DNA from: Alphaproteobacteria bacterium
GTDB lineage: Bacteria > Pseudomonadota > Alphaproteobacteria > UBA8366
Length of the DNA stretch: 5,582 nucleotides
Assembly: GCA_018665505.1 (NCBI GenBank)
Contig: JABJCS010000031.1
Coordinates: 1 to 5,582, forward strand
Direction of reading: 5' to 3'
Under the pieces are notes generated by a model, which was not told the DNA's origin, searched no databases, and saw only the letters and a list, made by a program, of their open reading frames with translations. Positions 1-5,582 of this stretch are shown here, one piece after another (position 1 is the stretch's first letter; each line of letters begins with the position of its first letter). The position numbers and the translations under genes are program-made.

Positions 1-1058
1 AGCGGCAAATCCTTGGCGACGCCGAGGCCACCGTGTATCTGCATCGAGCGGTCGACAACTTTGAAGCTGTTCTCGCTCGCGACCAGTTTGGCGATGGCGG
101 ATTCAGTGCGGTATGGTTCGCCCCGGTCGGCTTTTGCCGCCGCATCAAAAACCAGCAGTTTAGCAGCGCGGATATCGATCTCGTTCTCCACCAACATCCA
201 CTGGATACCCTGGCGATGCGCCAAGGGTGCGCCGAAGGTTTCACGAATCTTGGCGTATTCGACCGCCATCTCATGCGCCTTGATTGCAACGCCGAGACAT
301 TCCGCCGAATAGGGCACGCGCTGGCGCGACAGGCGGTCATTAGCAATGGCGAACCCACCACCTTCCTCACCAAGAATATTTTCATGCGGCACCCGCAAAT
401 CCTCGAGTTGGATTTCCGTTGCGTATTTAGCGGAGCGTAACGTGTGGACGATCCGGCGGACGTTGAAGCCTTCCCATTCGGTCTCGACGATGAAGGCTGT
501 GACACCGCCACGTCCCGGCCCGCCCGTGCGCGCGAAAAGCAGTCCGTAGTCAGCGCGGTCGGCACCGCTGATCCAAAGCTTGGTACCGTTGATCACCCAA
601 TGATCGCCGTCACGCACCGCGCGGGTTTGAATGGCGCGGCCGGGATCACTGCCGCCGGACGGCTCCGACAGGCCGAAGAAAACCTTCTTCTCGCCACGCA
701 GCATCGGATAGAGATACTTATCCTTTTGCGCGTCGGTCGCTTCGAAAAGCTGCGCTTGGCGCGCACCACCGAAAGCGTAATAGCACGGCGCATAGAGCCC
801 GGCGCGGTGCTGGCTACATTCGATAGCGATCAGGCAACGGGTGACGAGATTGATATCCGGTCCGCCATATTCAGGCGGTGTATCGAGCCCATGCAGGCCC
901 ATCTCCTTGGTCTTCTCGACCAGCTCCCCCAGTTTCTCCGGCGATACTTCATCCGCGTCCGGATCGAGATCATCCTCGAGCGGCACGATTTCCTCGCGCA
1001 CAAAGCGGCGCACCATATCGACGATCATTCGTTGTTCGTCACTCAGAGCCATATCCAT
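1..1058 (-). CDS. Acyl-CoA dehydrogenase, C-terminus cut by window edge
   Basis: This is a FAD-dependent acyl-CoA dehydrogenase, expected to introduce a trans-2,3 double bond into an acyl-CoA in the cytoplasm and pass electrons to electron-transfer flavoprotein. The frame is open from the ATG at 1058 to the left edge, giving 352 residues. Seen in order: an N-terminal helical part, YGG at 64-66, the family signature GLSEPSGGSD at 129-138, NGTKLWISGA at 157-166 (middle beta domain), and in the C-terminal helical domain RETFGAPLAHRQ at 272-283 and QIHGGLG at 340-346. The signature fits the PROSITE acyl-CoA dehydrogenase pattern except for Arg141 at the last position, where G, S or A is usual. 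In many family members the catalytic glutamate follows the QIHGG motif by about 25-30 residues, so it would lie outside the window and cannot be checked. About 45 residues are probably missing. A Met at 1052 is an alternative start, but AAGGA at 1066-1070 is better spaced for 1058. It is the last visible gene of the crotonase operon. Acyl chain specificity cannot be read from the sequence. Confidence 0.95.
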   Translation of the reverse strand, partial: MDMALSDEQRMIVDMVRRFVREEIVPLEDDLDPDADEVSPEKLGELVEKTKEMGLHGLDTPPEYGGPDINLVTRCLIAIECSQHRAGLYAPCYYAFGGARQAQLFEATDAQKDKYLYPMLRGEKKVFFGLSEPSGGSDPGRAIQTRAVRDGDHWVINGTKLWISGADRADYGLLFARTGGPGRGGVTAFIVETEWEGFNVRRIVHTLRSAKYATEIQLEDLRVPHENILGEEGGGFAIANDRLSRQRVPYSAECLGVAIKAHEMAVEYAKIRETFGAPLAHRQGIQWMLVENEIDIRAAKLLVFDAAAKADRGEPYRTESAIAKLVASENSFKVVDRSMQIHGGLGVAKDLP

Positions 1059-1065
1059 GGGTCTA

Positions 1066-1070
1066 TCCTT
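1066..1070 (-). promoter_or_regulatory. Ribosome binding site of the acyl-CoA dehydrogenase gene
   Basis: AAGGA on the minus strand lies 7 bases upstream of the ATG at 1058 and 13 bases upstream of the in-frame ATG at 1052. The spacing favours the first ATG. It sits in the 20-bp gap after the stop codon of the preceding gene, as expected for a translationally separate gene within an operon. Confidence 0.6.
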
Positions 1071-1078
1071 TTCTTATC

Positions 1079-1420
1079 TCATCCGGCGGGGCGCAAACGC
1101 CCGAGCATCCGGGGATCGATATCCGTATTGGCGACCGGCAGGGCGCCGTGGTCATGTTGGTAGGCTTGCAAAAGTTCCATGTGACGGGTCCGGTAGGCCA
1201 TGTTGACCTCAACCCTAAACTGGGTAGCCCCAGCGGGCGTCTCAGCAATGGCTTTCCGCAATTCCCCCTTCAGGCCAAACAACGTGCGCGCGCCAGCAAC
1301 ACCTATATAGACGATCTCGCCCGCGTCGTTCGCCAGCTGATAGACGCCGAGATGCGACGCGATCGTCGTTAGGGACTCTTCAGTGAGCGGCGCCCAAGGT
1401 TTATCCATACGAACCGGCAT
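1079..1420 (-). CDS. Small GIY-YIG-like protein of unknown function
   Basis: This 113-residue protein has no confidently recognised named family. The sequence resembles the core of the GIY-YIG fold. GVY at 25-27 and VYIG at 37-40 have their tyrosines 11 residues apart, as in I-TevI. A helix-like stretch GLKGELRKAI at 49-58 carries a candidate arginine, Arg55. Glu82 in RHMELLQAY and Asn98 in ALPVAN follow, 16 residues apart, matching the order of the catalytic Glu and Asn in GIY-YIG nucleases. The segment between VYIG and Arg55 is longer than usual, and the protein has no extra DNA-binding domain, signal peptide or membrane segment. It is a real gene: GGAGAGAG lies just upstream of the ATG at 1420, and it sits between two acyl-CoA enzyme genes with gaps of 14 and 20 bp, so it is almost certainly co-transcribed with them. 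A nuclease role is not established. It could instead be a catalytically inert binding protein linked to acyl-CoA metabolism. A second Met at residue 5 is a less likely start. Confidence 0.8.
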   Translation of the reverse strand: MPVRMDKPWAPLTEESLTTIASHLGVYQLANDAGEIVYIGVAGARTLFGLKGELRKAIAETPAGATQFRVEVNMAYRTRHMELLQAYQHDHGALPVANTDIDPRMLGRLRPAG

Positions 1421-1434
1421 ATCTCTCTCCGCTC

Positions 1435-2199
1435 TCAGGTTCCGCTGAAGTTTGGTTTCCGCTTCTCCAGGCGCGCGGACATGCCTTCTTTCGAATCGTC
1501 ACTCTTGCGTGCCGCTTGTACCAAGGCGTCAACGTCGTCATGCGCGGTACCGTCGCGAAACGCGAGTTGGCGCACGATCATCGCCTTCATGGCCTTGAGC
1601 GATAGCGGCGCATTGCTGGACAATCGATCGACGATTTTCTGTACTTCGGCTTCCAATTGATCCTTCGGCGCCACGCGCGCGATCAAGCCGCGATCATGCA
1701 TCCATTGCGCGGGCATCGGATCGCCGAGCAGCAGAATTTCCCGCGTACCGACGGGCCCCGCCACTTCCATGAGTTTCTTCGCGAGGAACCAGGTCGGCGC
1801 CAATCCCACCTGCGCCAAAGACATGCCGAACCGTGCATCTTCCGACGCAACGATGAATTCACAATGCAGAGCAAGCTCGCATCCGCCGGCGATGGCCGGA
1901 CCTTCGACCACGGTGACGATGGGAAGGGGGTGGGTTTCCATGGCGTGGAACACGCGCTCGACGGGGCTTTCGCCCGACGTCACACCCAGCGCCAAACGTT
2001 CTTTCAAATCGACGCCCGAACAATAGGTCGAGCCTTCCGCGCGCAGCACGATCAATCGGTCCGTCGGTGCTGGTGCTTCGGTGAACACCTCGTACAACGC
2101 GTCCAGCATTGCGGTATCCATCGCGTTGCGTTTCTCGGGGCGCGTCAGGGTGACCGTCTTAACCGGTCCCGCCACGTCGACGCGTACTCTGTTCGCCAT
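1435..2199 (-). CDS. Enoyl-CoA hydratase/isomerase family (crotonase) protein
   Basis: This is a 254-residue crotonase-fold protein of normal family length, likely a cytoplasmic enzyme acting on an acyl- or enoyl-CoA. Visible family marks are RPEKRNAMD at 20-28, the first oxyanion-hole segment CSGVDL at 60-65, the second segment IAGGCELAL at 103-111, FGMSLAQVGLAP at 124-135, and a C-terminal segment with NAPLSLKAMKAMI. Glu108 in GGCEL matches the first catalytic glutamate of rat mitochondrial enoyl-CoA hydratase (Glu144). The second (Glu164, in FGQPE) corresponds to Leu128 here, and the usual GAGGT stretch is replaced by APTWF. Simple hydratase activity is therefore uncertain, and an isomerase or another crotonase reaction is possible. 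The ATG at 2199 has AAGGAG at 2205-2210 with 5 bases of spacing. It is the first gene of the minus-strand operon that continues with the GIY-YIG-like gene and the acyl-CoA dehydrogenase. Confidence 0.93.
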   Translation of the reverse strand: MANRVRVDVAGPVKTVTLTRPEKRNAMDTAMLDALYEVFTEAPAPTDRLIVLRAEGSTYCSGVDLKERLALGVTSGESPVERVFHAMETHPLPIVTVVEGPAIAGGCELALHCEFIVASEDARFGMSLAQVGLAPTWFLAKKLMEVAGPVGTREILLLGDPMPAQWMHDRGLIARVAPKDQLEAEVQKIVDRLSSNAPLSLKAMKAMIVRQLAFRDGTAHDDVDALVQAARKSDDSKEGMSARLEKRKPNFSGT

Positions 2200-2347
2200 T
2201 ATCGCTCCTTCATTCTCTCTTCAAATCGCATGCCCATATGGATATGGCGCGCCCGCGCCGGTGTTCGATACCAGGGACAATTTGATGCGCCGAGAATCCA
2301 CGTGTTAGGTTCAATTGGCTGCGACCTTTAAATACTTGGGACCCCAC
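2200..2347. promoter_or_regulatory. Divergent intergenic region between crotonase operon and sulfotransferase
   Basis: These 148 bases separate two divergently transcribed units and must hold both start regions. I see the ribosome binding site of the crotonase gene (2205-2210) and perfect short palindromes CCATATGG (2234-2241), GGCGCGCC (2246-2253) and CACGTG (2299-2304). No convincing -35/-10 pair was found in either direction. The palindromes are short enough to be chance and cannot be tied to a known regulator. Promoter placement is by position only. Confidence 0.4.
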
Positions 2348-3181
2348 ATGGACGCACCGGTGCCCACCGCTGCCGCAACTGAGAGCCGCGCCGGCGATAT
2401 ATTCGTCGGCGGCGCGATGCGTTCGGGAACCACGCTTGTCCAACGCATACTTTGCACCGATCCCTCCGCCAATGAAGCACTTCCCGAAGTTCATGTAATC
2501 CGTGAGTTTGTTTCCCTGATCGATCAATGTCAGCAAAACGTGGGGAATTTGGCGCCCGTCTTCGAAGGAAAGGAAGATTTGCTCGGCTTTGGTAGCGAGT
2601 TGGTCGACGTGCTCCTACAGCGCATCCGATCCCGATACGGCTCCGACGACAGTCCACTCATCTTGAAAAACCCTGAACTGACGCGCCGGTTCGCTTTTTT
2701 ATCTGAACTGCGGCCTTCGGCTCGGTTCGTCATTGTCTTGCGCGATCCCCGCGACGGTGTCGTCTCCATGCGTCGTGTCATACAACGGGCCGCAAATCTA
2801 GGGGTCGCGGATGCCGCCGATGGTGACAGCGCCAGCATCGGCAAACTCGCACACGTATTTCTAAGCTATTACGCGCCACTTGCCGATTTAGAATTCCTCA
2901 AGCACCACGACCGATATTGCGTCGTCCGGTTCGAAGATCTCGTCCAACATCCGGTGGAAATTATACAGCGGCTCTCATTTTGGACGGGATTGTCGTTGGA
3001 CACCGCCTTAGAGGAAGTGACCAGCGGTGGCGATGACGGTTCGATATTCGGGGCGGAATTCTACGGCAAACCTATAACGGCTGCCGCGGTCGGCCGATAT
3101 AAAACCGATTTGTCCGCAGCCGAAATCGAACAGGTCGAGAAAATTTCAGGATTTTTCCTCGAGCGCTACGGTTACGTTTAA
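2348..3181 (+). CDS. PAPS-dependent sulfotransferase family protein
   Basis: This 277-residue protein is predicted to transfer a sulfuryl group from 3'-phosphoadenylyl sulfate to an unidentified hydroxyl or amine acceptor. The 5'-phosphosulfate loop is FVGGAMRSGTTLVQRIL at 19-35 (Arg25, Ser26, Gly27, Thr28, Thr29). A KNPE segment lies at 107-110. The 3'-phosphate-binding motif is VIVLRDPRDGVVSMRR at 128-143, with Arg132 and Ser140 in the expected places. RFEDLVQHP follows at 194-202, and the C-terminus YKTDLSAAEI...RYGY is the usual family ending. There is no signal peptide or membrane helix, so it is probably cytoplasmic. I chose the ATG at 2348, preceded by a weak GGGA (2338-2341) at 6 bases. 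An in-frame TTG at 2315 would add 11 residues and has no better binding site. It is the only plus-strand gene here and has lower GC than the crotonase gene, hinting at separate acquisition. The acceptor cannot be predicted from context. Confidence 0.9.
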   Translation: MDAPVPTAAATESRAGDIFVGGAMRSGTTLVQRILCTDPSANEALPEVHVIREFVSLIDQCQQNVGNLAPVFEGKEDLLGFGSELVDVLLQRIRSRYGSDDSPLILKNPELTRRFAFLSELRPSARFVIVLRDPRDGVVSMRRVIQRAANLGVADAADGDSASIGKLAHVFLSYYAPLADLEFLKHHDRYCVVRFEDLVQHPVEIIQRLSFWTGLSLDTALEEVTSGGDDGSIFGAEFYGKPITAAAVGRYKTDLSAAEIEQVEKISGFFLERYGYV

Positions 3182-3194
3182 ACAAGTGTCTCCA
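3182..3194. other. 13-bp convergent gene junction
   Basis: The stop codon of the sulfotransferase (TAA at 3179-3181) and that of the monooxygenase (TGA read on the minus strand, 3195-3197) are only 13 bases apart. There is no inverted repeat and no T-run in the gap, so no intrinsic terminator lies between the two genes. Transcripts from both sides probably overlap or end by another mechanism. Confidence 0.7.
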
Positions 3195-4805
3195 TCAGGT
3201 GAGATCGATCCCGTCGTAGCCTTGCGCCGCGACGCCGTCGCAAATTTTCTTATACGCCTCAACACCGCCGACATAAGGCATGAAGACACGTGGTTTGCCC
3301 GGTATGTTGGCACCGACATACCATGAGTTCGCCTGCGGATAGAGTGTGGTATCCGCAACCTCATTAACGTGCTGAACCCATTTCGCTTCGGCATCCGGTT
3401 GCGCCTCGGCCATCGTGAGGCCTTTCTCTCTCATATTCGCGATACAATCGGTGATCCAGTCAGTGTGCTGCTCAATGGAAAGGATCATTTGCGACTTCAC
3501 GCCGGGGCTGCCGGGGCCGGTAATGACGAACATGTTGGGAAACCCTGAGACCATGATGCCGAGATATGTCAGCGGCCCGTCCTGCCATTTATCTTTCATG
3601 GCGAGGCCGTCGGACGTGCGGACATCCATCTCCAGGATCGCGCCCGTCATGGCATCGAAACCGGTCGCGAAGATGATCGCGTCGAGTTCGAACTCACCCT
3701 CGCTCGTGCGCAATCCGGTCTCGGTGATCTCCTCGATCGGTGCGCTGCGAACGTCAACCAATGTGACGTTATCGCGATTGTAGGTCTCGTAATATCCACT
3801 ATCCAAGCAGATGCGTTTCGTGCCGATGGGGTGGTCGTTCGGGCACAACATTTCCGCTGTCTTCGTATCCTTAACGATTTCCCGAATACGCTCGCGCACG
3901 AAATCCGACGCGGTCTTGTTCGACTCCGCATTGGTCAGCAGATCGTTATAGGCGAAGAGATAGCTGATGGTCCCGCCTTCAGCCCATTTATCGGCATACT
4001 TTTCGGCTCGCTCTTCCGCTTCGGCCTCTATCGCGGCTTTCTCCGGCGGCGGATATCCGGCGATTCCGAAGGGCGTGAAATAGGCTTGCTCGCGCAGCTC
4101 GCGGTACTTCTTTTTATGGGCCGCGCGGACCTCTTCCGGCATCGGTCCGTTGCGCGCGGGCAAGCTGTAATTCGCCGTCCGTTGGAAGACGTGCAAATGT
4201 TTCGCCTGGGGCGCGACTTGCGGAATAATTTGGATACCGGTCGATCCAGTGCCGATAATGCCGACGCGCTTGCCGGTGAAATCGACGCCCTCTTTCGGCC
4301 AGAGACCACTGTGGTACCACTCACCCTTGAAACTATCGACGCCTTTGAAATCGGGTACTCGGGGCGTCGAGAGATTGCCGACCGCCATAATGCAGAATTG
4401 CGCTGATACCCGCTCGCCCTTTTCCGTCTCAATGGTCCAGCGATTGGTCTCACGGTCGAAAAGCGCCGATTTGATGCGGGTTTCAAACTGGATGTCCCGG
4501 CGCAAATCGAAACGGTCCGCCACATGATTGGCATACGCGAGAATATCGGTCTGCTTGCTGTATTTGTCCGGCCAGACCCATTCCTGTTCCAATTCGGGGT
4601 CGAAGGAATAGGAATACTCCATACTCTCAACGTCGCAGCGCGCGCCCGGATAGCGGTTCCAAAACCACGTGCCGCCAACACCATCGCCGGCCTCGAACAC
4701 CTTGACGCTCATACCCATGCCGCGAAGCTTATGCAGCGAATAAAGACCGGCGAATCCCGCCCCTACGACCACTACGTCAAAACTTTCGATTTTCCCGTCG
4801 GACAT
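3195..4805 (-). CDS. Type I Baeyer-Villiger monooxygenase (flavin-containing)
   Basis: This 536-residue protein has about the length of Acinetobacter cyclohexanone monooxygenase (543) and is predicted to be a soluble FAD- and NADPH-dependent enzyme that inserts one oxygen atom next to a ketone, giving an ester or lactone. The FAD Rossmann motif is GAGFAG at 15-20. GGTWFWNRYPGARCD at 44-58 is the second family motif and ends in the conserved Asp58. The Baeyer-Villiger fingerprint FxGxxxHxxxWP is matched exactly at 159-170 (Phe159, Gly161, His165, Trp169, Pro170). The NADPH Rossmann motif is GTGSTG at 185-190. GTKRICLDSGYYETYNRDNV at 328-347 carries Arg331, the likely counterpart of the arginine that stabilises the flavin peroxide. 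ATGFD lies at 380-384. The ATG at 4805 has AAGGA (4815-4819) 9 bases upstream. It lies downstream of and parallel to an SDR gene, a common pairing in alcohol-ketone-ester routes. Substrate range (cyclic, aryl or steroid ketone) cannot be deduced. Confidence 0.95.
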   Translation of the reverse strand: MSDGKIESFDVVVVGAGFAGLYSLHKLRGMGMSVKVFEAGDGVGGTWFWNRYPGARCDVESMEYSYSFDPELEQEWVWPDKYSKQTDILAYANHVADRFDLRRDIQFETRIKSALFDRETNRWTIETEKGERVSAQFCIMAVGNLSTPRVPDFKGVDSFKGEWYHSGLWPKEGVDFTGKRVGIIGTGSTGIQIIPQVAPQAKHLHVFQRTANYSLPARNGPMPEEVRAAHKKKYRELREQAYFTPFGIAGYPPPEKAAIEAEAEERAEKYADKWAEGGTISYLFAYNDLLTNAESNKTASDFVRERIREIVKDTKTAEMLCPNDHPIGTKRICLDSGYYETYNRDNVTLVDVRSAPIEEITETGLRTSEGEFELDAIIFATGFDAMTGAILEMDVRTSDGLAMKDKWQDGPLTYLGIMVSGFPNMFVITGPGSPGVKSQMILSIEQHTDWITDCIANMREKGLTMAEAQPDAEAKWVQHVNEVADTTLYPQANSWYVGANIPGKPRVFMPYVGGVEAYKKICDGVAAQGYDGIDLT

Positions 4806-4863
4806 TCTTCTGCTTCCTTATAAAGACAGTCTTGTATCAAAATTTTAGGTTTTGCCCCCGATA

Positions 4864-4883
4864 TTCCAAGGCGTCTTCCAAGG
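4864..4883. repeat. Short direct repeat TTCCAAGG, two copies, 12-bp period
   Basis: TTCCAAGG occurs at 4864-4871 and again at 4876-4883, in the spacer between the SDR and monooxygenase genes. The copies are spaced 12 bp apart, slightly more than one helical turn. This could be a tandem binding site for a regulator of the monooxygenase gene, or chance. Confidence 0.4.
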
Positions 4884-4890
4884 GAGACGC
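4871..4890 (-). terminator. Short hairpin downstream of SDR gene, possible weak terminator
   Basis: GCGTCT (4871-4876) and AGACGC (4885-4890) form a perfect 6-bp stem with an 8-base loop, starting about 10 bases after the SDR stop codon in the direction of transcription. No T-run follows on the minus strand, so it does not meet the pattern of an intrinsic terminator. It could cause pausing, stabilise the SDR transcript end, or be chance. Confidence 0.3.
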
Positions 4891-4900
4891 GGGTACCGGT

Positions 4901-5582
4901 TCAATTCATCCAAGAGCCGCCGTTCACATTAAACGCCTGGCCAGTCACGTGGCTGGTCTCATCGCTGGCGAACCAGACGATGGCTTTAGCTACATCGTCG
5001 CCGCTGGTCAATCGGCCAAGGGGAATGACGTCGCCCATTTTCTGGCGGGCTGTTTCGAAGTCGACCCCTTCGCGCGCCGCGAAATCATTGGTCTGGCGCA
5101 CATACATATCGGTGTCTACCGCACCCGGACAGACGCAGTTCACGCGAATTCCATCCTTGGCATAGGCCATGGCGAAACTCTGCGTTAGGCCAATCACTCC
5201 GAACTTGGACGCGGAATATGCAGTGATGTTGGCGTCGCCGCGACGTGACGCGCGGGAGCCCACCGTGACCAAACTGCCGCCGCCCCCTTGCGAGAGTATT
5301 TGGCGCACGGACTCCCGCAGACACAAGAACACACCGGCCACGTTGACCTCTTGAATGCGCATAAACGTCTCTAGTGAAATATCGAGGGGATCGCCCTTAC
5401 CCGCCAAGATAGCGGCGTTGGCGACCATCGAATCGATACGTCCGAACTTCGCCACACTCGTCGCGATCAGCTTTTTGACGTCGTCTTCCTGACTGACGTC
5501 CGTCGCAACCGCAATCGCATCGCCCCCCGCTTCGGTGACTTCGTGCGCCACAGCGTCCAAATCAGGTGATGTGCCCTCGATA
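4901..5582 (-). CDS. Short-chain dehydrogenase/reductase (SDR), N-terminus cut by window edge
   Basis: This is a classical NAD(P)-dependent short-chain dehydrogenase/reductase, likely interconverting an alcohol and a ketone. The frame is open to the right edge and gives 226 complete codons. The N-terminal part with the TGxxxGxG cofactor loop is outside the window, so NAD or NADP preference cannot be read. Counting from the first visible codon, the marks are ATDVS at 26-30, VANAA at 53-57 (the usual NNAG region), Asn80 in EVNVAGVF, Ser109 in TVGSRAS, and Tyr122 and Lys126 in AYSASK, which complete the Asn-Ser-Tyr-Lys tetrad. CPGAVDTDM at 151-159 and the C-terminal VTGQAFNVNGG follow. Family length is about 250-270 residues, so roughly 30-40 are missing. 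It precedes the Baeyer-Villiger monooxygenase gene by 95 bp on the same strand, which suggests it supplies the ketone substrate or acts in the same pathway. Confidence 0.94.
   Translation of the reverse strand, partial: IEGTSPDLDAVAHEVTEAGGDAIAVATDVSQEDDVKKLIATSVAKFGRIDSMVANAAILAGKGDPLDISLETFMRIQEVNVAGVFLCLRESVRQILSQGGGGSLVTVGSRASRRGDANITAYSASKFGVIGLTQSFAMAYAKDGIRVNCVCPGAVDTDMYVRQTNDFAAREGVDFETARQKMGDVIPLGRLTSGDDVAKAIVWFASDETSHVTGQAFNVNGGSWMN

Noticed and set aside
444..1163. Plus-strand open frame of 239 codons
   Set aside because: It is antisense to the acyl-CoA dehydrogenase, which has clear family motifs in the minus frame. The plus-strand translation shows no recognisable domain.
1079..1420. 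Defence or mobile-element role for the GIY-YIG-like protein
   Set aside because: No methyltransferase, transposase, intron, toxin partner or phage gene is nearby. The context is acyl-CoA metabolism, so the sequence gives no support for a defence system.
1657..2331. Plus-strand open frame of 224 codons opposite the crotonase gene
   Set aside because: The translation is rich in Arg and His with no domain pattern, and it mirrors a well-supported crotonase gene.
2210..2536. Minus-strand open frame opposite the sulfotransferase start
   Set aside because: It has no ribosome binding site or recognisable motif and overlaps the phosphosulfate-binding loop of the sulfotransferase.
3831..4406. Plus-strand open frame of 191 codons, and minus-strand frame 4028-4684
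   Set aside because: Both overlap the monooxygenase gene in other frames and show no family motifs. They are a by-product of GC-rich codon structure.
4821..4845. Possible promoter for the monooxygenase gene (TTGATA at 4835-4840 read on the minus strand, with TATAAG near the ribosome binding site)
   Set aside because: The two elements are only about 12 bp apart, too close for a sigma-70 promoter, and the -10-like element nearly abuts the ribosome binding site.
5558..5560. TTG as start codon of the SDR
   Set aside because: The frame stays open upstream to the edge, and a start here would drop the N-terminal cofactor-binding strand and glycine-rich loop that SDRs need.

Overview
The window is a stretch of ordinary-looking bacterial chromosome with about 55-60% GC, tightly packed genes and purine-rich ribosome binding sites. 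It holds six protein-coding genes, two of them cut by the window edges. The gene set (crotonase, acyl-CoA dehydrogenase, type I Baeyer-Villiger monooxygenase, SDR) is typical of catabolic regions in Alphaproteobacteria and some other Proteobacteria or Actinobacteria. The taxonomic guess is inference only. No rRNA, tRNA, CRISPR array, transposase or phage gene was seen.

Left block (1-2199, all minus strand, transcribed right to left): a crotonase-fold enoyl-CoA hydratase/isomerase, then a 113-residue protein with GIY-YIG-like sequence features, then an acyl-CoA dehydrogenase that runs off the left edge. The gaps are only 14 and 20 bp, so this is very probably one operon for acyl-CoA oxidation. 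The small protein has no obvious place in that chemistry.

Middle (2200-3181): a 148-bp divergent intergenic region (counted to the preferred ATG), then a single plus-strand gene for a PAPS-dependent sulfotransferase. It is the only plus-strand gene. Its GC is visibly lower than the crotonase gene's (about 53% against 60% in hand-counted samples), so it may be an insertion.

Right block (3195-5582, minus strand): a short-chain dehydrogenase/reductase whose N-terminus lies beyond the right edge, then a 95-bp spacer with a short hairpin and a direct repeat, then a complete 536-residue type I Baeyer-Villiger monooxygenase. It ends 13 bp from the convergent sulfotransferase gene.

A plausible joint role, by inference, is as follows. 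The SDR oxidises an alcohol to a ketone. The BVMO inserts oxygen to give an ester or lactone. After hydrolysis and CoA activation by enzymes not in the window, the acid is degraded by the acyl-CoA dehydrogenase and crotonase. The substrate cannot be named. I found no clear new multi-gene system. The item most worth a second look is the small GIY-YIG-like protein embedded in the acyl-CoA operon.
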